Shown one piece after another: positions 10,666 through 18,268 of a stretch of DNA of 64,000 bases. How positions within the stretch are numbered: the stretch's first letter is position 1; every line of letters begins with the position of its first letter. The DNA comes from Jiella pacifica. GTDB lineage: Bacteria; Pseudomonadota; Alphaproteobacteria; Rhizobiales; Rhizobiaceae. The notes below the pieces were generated by a model, which saw nothing but the letters and a program-made list of their open reading frames with translations, did no database searches and was not told the DNA's origin. The position numbers and the translations under genes were made by a program. The stretch spans positions 1 through 64,000 of the forward strand of contig NZ_JAAAMG010000026.1 in the NCBI RefSeq assembly GCF_010500815.1. The letters run 5' to 3'.

Positions 10666-11514
10666 ATGGTGACGCTCACCGAGGCCGAGGCTTCCGAGAA
10701 TAACCTGCCGAAAGGCGGAGGGGCGCTCGTCTACCGCCAGCGCCTCGCCACCCGGCTGACGCACTGGCTCTGGGCCATCAGCCTGTTCTTCATGCTGCTC
10801 TCCGGCCTGCAGATCTTCATGGCGAGGCCGGATCTCTATATCGGTCAGCAGTCTGGCTTCGGCTTCGACAACACGGTCCTGTCGATCGGCGCCCGCCAGG
10901 TCGACGGCGAGATGCAAGGGGTGACGACGCTCTTCGGCACGAGCTTCGACACCACCGGCTGGCTGGGCCTCGTCCCGCAGGGCGACGGTCTCGCCCGAAA
11001 GGCCTTTCCGGGCTGGCTGACGGTCCCCGGCTACCGGGATCTGGCCACCGGCCGGGTCGTCCACTTCTTCTTCGCCTGGCTCCTCGTCGCGACGCTCTTC
11101 GTCTGGCTGATCGCCAGCGCGTTCAACGGCCACCTGCGCGAAGTGTGGCCGAGCGGCCGGGAGCTGAAACACCTGCCGCGCGACGTCGCCGACCATCTGC
11201 GCCTGCGCTTCGTCCATGACGGCCGCTACAACGTCCTGCAGAAGCTTTCCTATGCCGGCGTCCTTTTCGTCGCCTTGCCGCTGATGATCCTCACCGGCCT
11301 CACCATGTCGCCCGGCGTCGTCGCCAAGTTCCCCATCCTGCTCGACGTCTTCGGCGGCCGGCAGACTGCTCGGACGCTCCACTTCGTCGTCATGATCGCC
11401 CTCCTCCTGTTCTTCGTTATCCACATCCTGATGGTGGTGCTCGCCGGCCCGCTCAACGAGCTGCGATCGATCGTGACCGGCTGGTACCGCACCACCCCGG
11501 AGAAACGCCCATGA
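10666..11514 (+). CDS. Membrane cytochrome b (b561/hydrogenase-type) subunit
   Basis: A 282-residue inner-membrane di-haem cytochrome b. Four membrane helices are visible (LTHWLWAISLFFMLLSGLQ, FFFAWLLVATLFVWLIAS, GVLFVALPLMILTGLTM, FVVMIALLLFFVIHILMV). Candidate haem-ligand histidines lie at TRLTHW, RVVHFFF, RTLHFVV and FVIHILM. A loop of about 90 residues between helices 1 and 2 faces one side. I chose the ATG at 10666 because AGGGAG lies 9 bases upstream; an ATG at 10642 is also in frame. The stop overlaps the ATG of the next gene (ATGA), so the two are coupled. It probably passes electrons between the quinone pool and the exported molybdoenzyme. Confidence 0.9.
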   Translation: MVTLTEAEASENNLPKGGGALVYRQRLATRLTHWLWAISLFFMLLSGLQIFMARPDLYIGQQSGFGFDNTVLSIGARQVDGEMQGVTTLFGTSFDTTGWLGLVPQGDGLARKAFPGWLTVPGYRDLATGRVVHFFFAWLLVATLFVWLIASAFNGHLREVWPSGRELKHLPRDVADHLRLRFVHDGRYNVLQKLSYAGVLFVALPLMILTGLTMSPGVVAKFPILLDVFGGRQTARTLHFVVMIALLLFFVIHILMVVLAGPLNELRSIVTGWYRTTPEKRP

Positions 11515-12293
11515 CCCGCCTCGCCCTCAGCCGGCGCCGCTTTCTCACCGGCGCGGCGCTCGCCTCCACCGCGACCCTCGCGGGCTGTTTCGACCCGCTC
11601 GGCGATCGCGACTCGACCGTCCGCAACGTCCTCGAGACGGCGAACTCCCTGACCTACCGCGCCCAGCGCCTGCTGCTCGGGAGCGACGATCTTGCCCGGG
11701 AATATTCCGAAAGCGAGATCCGCCAGCCGCAGCGGCCGAACGGCTCCACCAATCCGCGGGACGCCGACTATCTCGCGCTCGCGAACCAGAACTTCGCCCC
11801 TTATCGGCTGAAGATCTCCGGCCTCGTCGAGACGCCGGTCGAATTCTCGCTCGACGAGATCCGGGCGATGCCGAGCCGCACCCAGATCACCCGGCACGAC
11901 TGCGTCGAAGGCTGGAGCTGCATCGCCAAATGGACCGGCGCCCCGCTCGCCTCGCTGCTCCAGCAGGCGAAAGTCAAACCCGCCGCGCGGTTCGTTCTGT
12001 TCGAATGCTTCGACACGGTCGAGAACGGCTTCAGCGGCCCGATCAAGTATTACGAATCCATAGACCTGCGCGATGCCCTCCATCCCCAGACGATCCTCGC
12101 CTATGGCCTGAACGGCGATGTCCTGCCCGTCGCGAACGGCTCGCCTCTCAGGGTCAGAGTCGAGCGACAGCTAGGTTACAAGATGGCAAAATATATCCGT
12201 TCCTTGGTCGTCACCGACGACCTGCACGGTCATGGCGACGGCGGCGGCGGCTATTGGGAGGATCGCGGCTACGAATGGTTTGCCGGCATCTGA
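11511..12293 (+). CDS. Tat-exported molybdopterin oxidoreductase (sulfite oxidase / MsrP fold)
   Basis: A 260-residue protein with a twin-arginine signal (SRRRFLTGAALASTATLAG) followed by a cysteine that could be lipidated. The molybdopterin domain has the sulfite-oxidase-family core: HDCVEGWSCIAKWTG, whose first cysteine would be the Mo ligand, then PIKYYESIDLRDALHPQTI and LPVANGSPLRVRVERQLGYK. It resembles the catalytic subunit of methionine-sulfoxide reductase MsrP/YedY in fold but its partner here is a longer cytochrome b, not MsrQ, so the substrate is unknown. Co-transcribed with that cytochrome b by a 4-nt overlap; together they form a membrane-anchored periplasmic redox enzyme. Confidence 0.9.
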   Translation: MTRLALSRRRFLTGAALASTATLAGCFDPLGDRDSTVRNVLETANSLTYRAQRLLLGSDDLAREYSESEIRQPQRPNGSTNPRDADYLALANQNFAPYRLKISGLVETPVEFSLDEIRAMPSRTQITRHDCVEGWSCIAKWTGAPLASLLQQAKVKPAARFVLFECFDTVENGFSGPIKYYESIDLRDALHPQTILAYGLNGDVLPVANGSPLRVRVERQLGYKMAKYIRSLVVTDDLHGHGDGGGGYWEDRGYEWFAGI

Positions 12294-12413
12294 TTTTTGA
12301 CTTCACGATTGCTTGCTTTCCGTGCGTCAGCCACGGCTCCCACAACCTCCAATTAAATATATGTTATGGAAGGTCTGCTTTCCTGATGGCGAGGCGGTGG
12401 GAGAGCTTTTCGA

Positions 12414-13385
12414 ATGAAGGCGAAGAAACACCATAGCGACTTCGCGGTGCGCTTGATGGAGCATCTGGTCGTCCCGACCTTCGTTCTCGATCAGACCGGC
12501 CACGTGATCATCTGGAACAAATCCTGCGAGCGGCTGACGGGGATCGCAGCCGCAGACGTCATTGGTACCAAGCGCCACTGGACCGGATTCTATACCGAGG
12601 AGCGCCCTTGTCTGGCAGACCTCGTCATCGCTCACGGGGGATCGCAGATCCCCTCGCTCTACACGGTCGACTGTTCGACCGATCCCGACCGCGACATTTT
12701 TTCGGCGGAGAACTGGTGTCATCTGCCGATCGTTGCCGGGTTGCGGTATCTCGCCATCGACGCCGGCCCGATCCACGACGAGGATGGCAAACTCATCGCC
12801 GTCGTCGAAACGTTGCGCGACATCACCGTCCAGAAGGAAGCCCAGGACAAGCTGGAAGTCCTGGCCCGGCAGGACTCGCTGACGGGCATACCCAATCGTC
12901 GGCTGTTCGACGAGTATCTCGAGGCGGAGTGGCAGATCGCCACCGGAACGAACCACCCCCTTGCTCTCCTGATGATCGATATCGACCACTTCAAGGCTTA
13001 TAACGACACGCTCGGGCATCTCGCCGGAGACCATTGCCTGAAGCGCATCGCCGAGCTCATCAGCGCCCAGACCCGCCGGGAATGCGACGTCTGCGCCCGC
13101 TATGGCGGCGAGGAATTCGCCGTCATCCTGCCGCGCACGGATCTTGCCGGAGCCGTGGCCGTCGCCAAGCGGATCGCCCGGGCCGTCAGTCTGGCGCGGA
13201 TCCGAAATCCTGGGCTCGGCCCGACGAGCAAGCTGACGATGAGCATCGGCGCCTCGGCCTACGACGCCGACAACCGTCCCATCTCGCCGGACGAACTTCT
13301 CCGGTCGGCGGATGCGGCCCTCTACGCCGCCAAACAGTCCGGCCGTGCCTGCGTGCGCACACCGTCGTCGCTGCGGGCCGCCTGA
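12414..13385 (+). CDS. PAS-GGDEF diguanylate cyclase
   Basis: Makes the second messenger c-di-GMP from two GTP. The 323 residues comprise an N-terminal PAS domain (about 10-145; VVPTFVLDQTGHVIIWNKSC, with ETLRDITVQKEAQ as the exit helix) and a C-terminal GGDEF domain (about 160-318) whose active site is RYGGEEF. The inhibitory I-site RxxD is present as RECD five residues before GGEEF, so product feedback inhibition is expected. No membrane segment is seen, so it is a cytosolic sensor cyclase. The upstream 120 bp is AT-rich (AATTAAATATATG), the likely promoter. No EAL partner is adjacent. Confidence 0.93.
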   Translation: MKAKKHHSDFAVRLMEHLVVPTFVLDQTGHVIIWNKSCERLTGIAAADVIGTKRHWTGFYTEERPCLADLVIAHGGSQIPSLYTVDCSTDPDRDIFSAENWCHLPIVAGLRYLAIDAGPIHDEDGKLIAVVETLRDITVQKEAQDKLEVLARQDSLTGIPNRRLFDEYLEAEWQIATGTNHPLALLMIDIDHFKAYNDTLGHLAGDHCLKRIAELISAQTRRECDVCARYGGEEFAVILPRTDLAGAVAVAKRIARAVSLARIRNPGLGPTSKLTMSIGASAYDADNRPISPDELLRSADAALYAAKQSGRACVRTPSSLRAA

Positions 13386-13507
13386 GACGTCGTCCGGAAA
13401 GTCCTCGGGGGGCCCGGCGAGTCAGGAGGTCGGCTCGGCCGCTGGTATTAGTCGTGGACCGCACCCCCGGTGGTGATTTCTCGCAGGAAGGCCAGCCAGC
13501 GATTCGA

Positions 13508-14245
13508 TCAGCCTGCGCGGCGCGAATCCAGGATCGCTGCCGCTGCCTGCATCTCCTGCCAGCGCATGGCCCGACGCGCCGTCGCCTCGTCGTCGGCGCC
13601 CCACTGCTCGACGTTCCAATCCTCGTCGAGATGGGCGAGTGCCCAGGCCTCCTCGGCCGTCAGCCTGCCGTCGGCAAGAGCGAACGCCAGCAGCGCCGAG
13701 CCGGTGAGCGTGGTGACCTGGTGGAGCGCGGCGACCGCAAAGCCGTCCGCGAAGGTCGCGACATGCCGGCGCACCGCCGAAAGCGAATCTTCCGGCTGGG
13801 CGACGTGCATCACCCCTTCCGTCAGGACGAACCGCACCCCGAGCCGATCCTTCGCCCAGTCGAGCACGGGGTCCCAGCGCTGGCGCTGGCGCACGGCCAG
13901 CCCCTCCGGCTCACCGGCGCGGTAGAACAGCATATCCGTCTCGGCGAACCGGGCGACATCCGCCGCCACCGGCTCAGGATCGTCGAGGATGCCGTCGATC
14001 GTGGTGTTGACGAGCCGGGTCATCGGCATGGTGCCGGGATCGATTCGTTCCTGCTGCGCGTCCCATTCCGCCCGGACGGCCTCCGCCACCGTGCGGCTGG
14101 GAACCGCCAGCGGCTTGCGCGCCGGCGTCTTCATCGGTCGCTTGTCGAGCAGGATGGTGAAACCGTCCGGCGTCTCGATCACGTCGACGATCTGGTAGAA
14201 GCGCTTCGGCAGATCCGGCCGGGCGAGAAGCGGGTTGTTCGACAT
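13508..14245 (-). CDS. ATP12-family F1-ATPase assembly chaperone
   Basis: A 245-residue homologue of mitochondrial Atp12, which escorts the F1 alpha subunit during ATP synthase assembly; such proteins are restricted to alphaproteobacteria and mitochondria. Diagnostic stretches are KRFYQIVDVIETPDGFTILL, LDKRPMKTPARKPLAVP, ALHQVTTLTGSALLAFAL and DEDWNVEQWG. Complete at both ends. Last gene of a minus-strand run rluC-HAD-ATP12 (71 bp after the HAD gene), an order I recall from rhizobia. Confidence 0.93.
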   Translation of the reverse strand: MSNNPLLARPDLPKRFYQIVDVIETPDGFTILLDKRPMKTPARKPLAVPSRTVAEAVRAEWDAQQERIDPGTMPMTRLVNTTIDGILDDPEPVAADVARFAETDMLFYRAGEPEGLAVRQRQRWDPVLDWAKDRLGVRFVLTEGVMHVAQPEDSLSAVRRHVATFADGFAVAALHQVTTLTGSALLAFALADGRLTAEEAWALAHLDEDWNVEQWGADDEATARRAMRWQEMQAAAAILDSRRAG

Positions 14246-14315
14246 TGGGGGCCCTTTCGATGACGATCGACCGCGAAAAGTCGTTTCGTTTGAAGTCGAG
14301 CCGGCGACGCTCCCG

Positions 14316-14981
14316 TCAGCCGGCGAGAAACGCCTCGATCGACCGGCTCAGCGCTGCGACGTCGCGGGCGATCTCGTCGGCCCCTGCCGCGTGCATCAAC
14401 TCTGGCGAATGGCTGCCCCAGGTGACGCCGAACGCCCTTGCCCCCGCCGCCTTGGCCATCTCCATGTCGAAGGTCGTGTCACCGACGACCACCGCCCGCT
14501 CCGCGCCGATGCCGAATTCGGCGCAGCATTCGAGCACCATCGCCGGATGCGGCTTCGACGGACAGTCGTCGGCGGTGCGCACGGCAGCAAAACACTCGGC
14601 GATACCGTGATGGGCCGTCAGCGCCGCGACGCCCCGGCGGGACTTGCCGGTGACCATGCCGACGAAGACCGCGTCCCGCGCCGACAGATCGCGCACCAGT
14701 TCGGCCATGCCGGCAAACAGCGCCTCGGTAAAATCCGGCCGGGCCCGCTCGGCGCGATACTCGATGCGGTAGCCTTCCGCCACCTCGCGCACAGCCGCCT
14801 CGCCGAGCCCCGGCCGCAAGGCCTGCACGGCGGTCTCCAGGGACAGGCCGATGATCGCCCGGGTCGCCTCCGGCGCCGGCGGCTCCAGATCGAAGCGCCG
14901 GAAGGCGCGCTCCATGATCGCGCAGATCAACCCGGCCGAATCGGCGATCGTGCCGTCGCAGTCGAAGAGAACGGCCTTCAT
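14316..14981 (-). CDS. HAD-IA phosphatase (phosphoglycolate phosphatase-like)
   Basis: A 221-residue haloacid-dehalogenase-type hydrolase. Motif I is LFDCDGTIADS (D7 nucleophile, D9 acid/base), motif II is GMVTGKSRRG, motif III/IV is SKPHPAMV and VVGDTTFDMEMA. The helical cap after motif I is of the C1 type seen in Gph/PGP. The true substrate is not known; the conserved position next to the RluC-type synthase in rhizobia suggests a housekeeping role. It starts 7 bp after the rluC stop, so they are co-transcribed. Confidence 0.9.
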   Translation of the reverse strand: MKAVLFDCDGTIADSAGLICAIMERAFRRFDLEPPAPEATRAIIGLSLETAVQALRPGLGEAAVREVAEGYRIEYRAERARPDFTEALFAGMAELVRDLSARDAVFVGMVTGKSRRGVAALTAHHGIAECFAAVRTADDCPSKPHPAMVLECCAEFGIGAERAVVVGDTTFDMEMAKAAGARAFGVTWGSHSPELMHAAGADEIARDVAALSRSIEAFLAG

Positions 14982-14988
14982 GGCAGCC

Positions 14989-15978
14989 TCAGTCCCCCAG
15001 CTGGGCTTCGTCGAAGCCGAACAGGTTGAAGGTCTGGACCATGTGCGGCGGCAGCGGCGCGACCTGATCGATCACGCCCTTGCCGTCCGGATGCGGAATG
15101 ACGATCCGCCGGGCATGCAGGTGCAGCCGCATCTGCACCCCGCCGGGAAACTCCCAATTGGTGTCGTGCTCGAAATATTTCGGATCGCCGATGATCGGAT
15201 GGCCGATATGGAGGGCGTGGACGCGGAGCTGGTGGGTGCGGCCGGTATGGGGCTGCATCTCCAGCCAGGCGAAGTTCTGCGCCAGCTGGTCGATCACCCG
15301 GTAGTAGGTCAGCGCATGGTCGGCGCCGTCGTCGCCATGCTGGGCGATCCGCATGCGGTCGCCGTCCGCCGTCTGTTCCCGGGCGAGATAGGTGGAGACC
15401 CGCCCCTCATGCGGAACCGGGACACCCTTGACGATCGCCCAGTAGTGCTTCTGCGTGTCGCGCTCGCGGAACGCCTTGGTCAGCTGCATCGCCGCGCCTC
15501 GCGTCCGCGCCACCACCAGGATGCCCGTCGTGTCGCGGTCGATGCGGTGGACGAGCCGGGGCTTTTCGCCCTTCTTGTTGCGCCAGGCTTCCAGCATCAT
15601 GTCGACGTGGCGCACGACGCCCGAGCCACCCTGGACGGCGAGCCCCGCCGGCTTGTTGAAGACGAAGACCTTGTCGTCCTCGTAGATCAGCATCTTCGAC
15701 AGGACCTCGCCGTCCTCCCGGTGCTTCATGGTGTTGGCGGTGAGCGGCTTGGTATCGAGGGTCTTGGCATCGCTGCCGACCGGCGGAACTCGCACCATCT
15801 GCCCCGGCTGGACCCGCGTGTCCGACTTCGCCCGCCCACCATCGACGCGGATCTGGCCGGAGCGCAGGAGCTTCTGCAGATGGCCGAAGCCGAGCCCCGG
15901 ATAATGGAGCTTGAACCAGCGGTCGAGCCTGAGCCCCGCCTCGTCCTCCTCCACCCGCTTCTGCTCGACAGTCGCCAT
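14989..15978 (-). CDS. rluC: RluC/RluD-type 23S rRNA pseudouridine synthase
   Basis: A 329-residue enzyme that isomerises specific uridines of 23S rRNA. It has an N-terminal S4 RNA-binding domain (about 5-75, including RLDRWFKLHYPGLGFGHLQK) and the catalytic domain with the aspartate motif RLVHRIDRDTTGILVVART. A later conserved piece is QPHTGRTHQLRVHALHIGHP. RluC rather than RluD is preferred because of the neighbourhood and N-terminal layout, but specificity is inference. The start at 15978 (MATVEQKRV) is chosen because the frame upstream lacks family features. Confidence 0.9.
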   Translation of the reverse strand: MATVEQKRVEEDEAGLRLDRWFKLHYPGLGFGHLQKLLRSGQIRVDGGRAKSDTRVQPGQMVRVPPVGSDAKTLDTKPLTANTMKHREDGEVLSKMLIYEDDKVFVFNKPAGLAVQGGSGVVRHVDMMLEAWRNKKGEKPRLVHRIDRDTTGILVVARTRGAAMQLTKAFRERDTQKHYWAIVKGVPVPHEGRVSTYLAREQTADGDRMRIAQHGDDGADHALTYYRVIDQLAQNFAWLEMQPHTGRTHQLRVHALHIGHPIIGDPKYFEHDTNWEFPGGVQMRLHLHARRIVIPHPDGKGVIDQVAPLPPHMVQTFNLFGFDEAQLGD

Positions 15979-16164
15979 TTCGCGCCTTGCGCCTCTGTTT
16001 TGTATTGGTTGTTCGCCGTTTCCTAAAGAAAGCCGGAGCGATGGGCAATGAAGGTCGTGAATTTGCCGGACGTTGGGCCCCGCCGGGCAATCCATGCGCA
16101 CGTCGAAATCGTCACTCACATGACGTCGATCGACCGGTGTCGCAACCGAAATGACCCAGCCTTG

Positions 16165-16186
16165 AAACGTACATACAAACGTGCAT
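16165..16186 (+). promoter_or_regulatory. Direct-repeat operator candidate of the toxin-antitoxin pair
   Basis: Two near-identical decamers, AAACGTACAT (16165-16174) and AAACGTGCAT (16177-16186), sit 12 bp apart just upstream of the toxin ATG at 16197. Spaced direct repeats in this position are what ribbon-helix-helix antitoxins of the CopG/BrnA type bind when they repress their own operon. Binding is inferred, not shown. Confidence 0.5.
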
Positions 16187-16196
16187 TTCTTGAGAA

Positions 16197-16508
16197 ATGC
16201 AGGTCATCGGGTTCGAGTGGGATTCCGGAAACTGGCCCAAATGCGGCAAGCACGGTGTCGATCGCCAAGAGATCGAGCGTGCGGTCCGCGTGGCGGACTT
16301 TCGCGTCGTCAACCCGCATCCGTCTGAAGAACGTTGGCGAATCGCCGCTCCCGCCGCATCGGGTCGCTACGTGTTCGTCGTCATCGCCTATCGGGAGACG
16401 CCGGAAGGAACGTTCATCCGGCCCATCAGTGCCCGCTATATGCATCAGGAAGAGGTCGATCTTTATGAGCAGCAAAGACAAAAAGCCTTGGCCAAGTCTT
16501 CCAAGTGA
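16197..16508 (+). CDS. brnT: BrnT-family toxin
   Basis: A 103-residue protein with the BrnT pattern: FEWDSGNWPKCGKHGVDRQE (family form xWDxxKxxxNxxKHGVsfee), then PHPSEERWRIAAPAASGRY and a RelE-fold core VFVVIAYRETPEGTFIRPISARY. BrnT toxins are ribonucleases that block translation. The N-terminal asparagine/lysine positions differ slightly (NWPKCGKHGV) but the KHGV block and the Arg-rich strands are kept. The antitoxin gene begins inside its last 44 bases, as usual for brnT-brnA pairs (toxin first). Spacing of 218 bp from rluC and divergent orientation make this an independent operon. Confidence 0.85.
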   Translation: MQVIGFEWDSGNWPKCGKHGVDRQEIERAVRVADFRVVNPHPSEERWRIAAPAASGRYVFVVIAYRETPEGTFIRPISARYMHQEEVDLYEQQRQKALAKSSK

Positions 16509-16731
16509 TGAAGCGGCCGAGCAGTTCGTCGCCGAAGCCGATCTAACCGCCTATGACTGGAGCCAGATCGAGCCGATCCACCACGAGTTCGACGACAAGT
16601 CGGCTCGCGTCACCATGCGCATGCCGGAACGCCAGCTTGCGGCGATCAAACTCGAGGCTGCGCGGCGGGGTATGAAATACCAAAGGTTCATGCGCGAACT
16701 TCTCGACCGCGGCCTGCAGTCGCTCCGCTGA
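16465..16731 (+). CDS. CopG/BrnA-type antitoxin
   Basis: An 88-residue protein whose N-terminal half is acidic and likely unstructured (toxin-wrapping, DLTAYDWSQIEPIHHEFDD) and whose C-terminal half is a ribbon-helix-helix DNA-binding unit: SARVTMRMPERQLAAIKLEA then RGMKYQRFMRELLDRGL. This matches the CopG-type antitoxin family that pairs with BrnT. The ATG at 16465 lies 44 bp inside the toxin gene, implying translational coupling. It should neutralise the toxin and repress the promoter, probably at the direct repeats ahead of brnT. Confidence 0.85.
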   Translation: MSSKDKKPWPSLPSDEAAEQFVAEADLTAYDWSQIEPIHHEFDDKSARVTMRMPERQLAAIKLEAARRGMKYQRFMRELLDRGLQSLR

Positions 16732-16807
16732 CCAGACAAGCGCCCTCGAAGCGATCCCGCGACCACTCCTCCTGCTCGTTGCCGACAGCGTGGAGGCAGA
16801 GGCACGG

Positions 16808-17773
16808 TCACGTCGAGGCCGATGCCTCTTCCTTCGGAGACACATAAGCCGGATCATGGTGGAACGGCAGCTCGCCGCCCTCCTCCACAGCCTGGAGGAT
16901 CGCGGCGAAATCCGTCCGGCAGCGAAAGCCGAGGACGCGTTCCATGCGGCCCGCGTCATAGACCCGGCCGATCGATCGCGGCAGTTGCCAACCCCTCTGC
17001 GCGTATAGCTCCGCCGCTTGCGGAAAATGCCGGGCGATGACCGCCGATGCATCTTTCTTCAACTCGCCCACCTCCGACCGCTCGAACGGCGTCGGCGCCG
17101 AGACGACGAAGATCTCGAAGCCGAGCTCCGGCGCCCTGTCGAGGGCCGCGACATGGGCGCTGGCCGCATCTTCCACCGTCAGCCGGCGGTTGAGAAATTC
17201 GTTGGCCTTGAGGTTCTCCCCCGGCAGGTCGTCGATCGTGTCGTCCTCTTCGGGAAAGAACCTCGCCGTCCTGAGAACCACGGCGTTCAACCCGTGCTCG
17301 GCGTGAAACAGCCGACACAGCCCTTCCGCCGCGAGCTTCGTCACCCCATAGATGTTCCGCGGCGCCAGCGGCCCGGTGCTCTCGTCGAGCCAGACCGCCG
17401 CCTCGCCCGCCTCTTCACGGATGGCTTGCGAGATCATCAGCGACGTCGTCGAAGTGAACACGAAGCGGTCGTGCCCGGCGCGAAGGGCCGCCTCCAGGAG
17501 GTTCAGCGTCCCCGACACATTGACGTCGACGAAGGCCTGCCGGTCGTAGCGGGCGATGTCCGGCTTGTGCAGCGCGCCGGCATGGATCACCGCCTCGATG
17601 GCGTGTTCGGTGAAGACCCTTTCGACCAGCGCCCGCTCCGCAACGGTGCCGACGACGTCGGTGTCGGCGCCTGGCGCGACGTCGAGGCCGATGACGACGT
17701 CGCCCCGCGCCTTCAGCTTCGGCGCCAGGAACCGGCCGAGCCAGCCGGAGGATCCGGTCAGTAGAATGCGCAT
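16808..17773 (-). CDS. NAD(P)-dependent epimerase/dehydratase (extended SDR)
   Basis: A 321-residue extended short-chain dehydrogenase with the N-terminal dinucleotide-binding motif LLTGSSGWLGRFL (TGxxGxxG), an acidic residue after strand 2 (VIGLDVAPG) indicating NAD preference, and the catalytic YGVTK (Y-x3-K) preceded by the serine/threonine-rich FVFTSTTSL. The C-terminal half binds the substrate, commonly a nucleotide sugar or related compound. The substrate is not identifiable. It lies between crcB and the toxin-antitoxin pair and seems to be an accessory insertion in the crcB-rluC interval. Confidence 0.9.
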   Translation of the reverse strand: MRILLTGSSGWLGRFLAPKLKARGDVVIGLDVAPGADTDVVGTVAERALVERVFTEHAIEAVIHAGALHKPDIARYDRQAFVDVNVSGTLNLLEAALRAGHDRFVFTSTTSLMISQAIREEAGEAAVWLDESTGPLAPRNIYGVTKLAAEGLCRLFHAEHGLNAVVLRTARFFPEEDDTIDDLPGENLKANEFLNRRLTVEDAASAHVAALDRAPELGFEIFVVSAPTPFERSEVGELKKDASAVIARHFPQAAELYAQRGWQLPRSIGRVYDAGRMERVLGFRCRTDFAAILQAVEEGGELPFHHDPAYVSPKEEASAST

Positions 17774-17804
17774 CCGGCGCTCCTGGTGATGTCTCGACGC
17801 ATCG

Positions 17805-18182
17805 TCACGCCAACGCCCGCACCAGCGCGAGCCCGGCGAACAAGGCGGCCACCCCGACGACGACAGAGCCGATCACATAGACGGCCGCCAGCACCAGGTC
17901 GCCGCGTTCGTACAGGAAGGCCGTGTCGAGCGAGAAGGACGAGAAGGTGGTGAAGCCGCCGAGAACGCCGGTGGCGAAGAACAGCCGCAATTCGTCCGAG
18001 GCCCCGAAGCGCCGCGCCAGGAGCTCGATGAAGACGCCCATGACGAAGGAGCCGAGGACGTTGACGAACATCGTGCCATAGGGAAACCCGGCGCCGAGAA
18101 GCCGCAGTGCGGCCATCCCGGAAAGATGCCGCAATGCCGCGCCGATGCCGCCGCCGAGCGCCACGATGAGGACGTTGTACAT
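17805..18182 (-). CDS. crcB: Fluoride channel CrcB/Fluc
   Basis: A 125-residue, four-helix membrane protein that exports fluoride as a dual-topology dimer. Family motifs are complete: GGGIGAALRHLSG in helix 1, GTMFVNVLGSFVMG in helix 2 (with the conserved asparagine) and GFTTFSSFSLD in helix 3 (the phenylalanine box and central Na+ region). The ATG at 18182 follows directly on an upstream terminator; no fluoride riboswitch was recognised ahead of it. The 31-bp gap to the epimerase gene suggests read-through into that gene. Confidence 0.93.
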   Translation of the reverse strand: MYNVLIVALGGGIGAALRHLSGMAALRLLGAGFPYGTMFVNVLGSFVMGVFIELLARRFGASDELRLFFATGVLGGFTTFSSFSLDTAFLYERGDLVLAAVYVIGSVVVGVAALFAGLALVRALA

Positions 18183-18213
18183 GCTCGAACTACCCGAACG
18201 TTTCGCTTGAACG

Positions 18214-18244
18214 AAAAGCGGCCGGCGCATGATGCGCCGGCCGC
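18214..18244 (-). terminator. Intrinsic terminator of the BCCT transporter gene
   Basis: On the minus strand a perfect 13-bp GC-rich stem (GCGGCCGGCGCAT and its complement, 18218-18244) is followed by TTTT (18214-18217). It starts 25 bases past the transporter stop, between that gene and crcB, so it separates the two units. Confidence 0.8.
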
Positions 18245-18268
18245 CAGATAGCGACTTCTCCGGTCAGA

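Noticed and set aside
18183-18217. Possible fluoride riboswitch ahead of crcB
   Set aside because: Only about 35 bases separate the transporter's terminator from the crcB ATG and no crcB-motif aptamer pattern was found.
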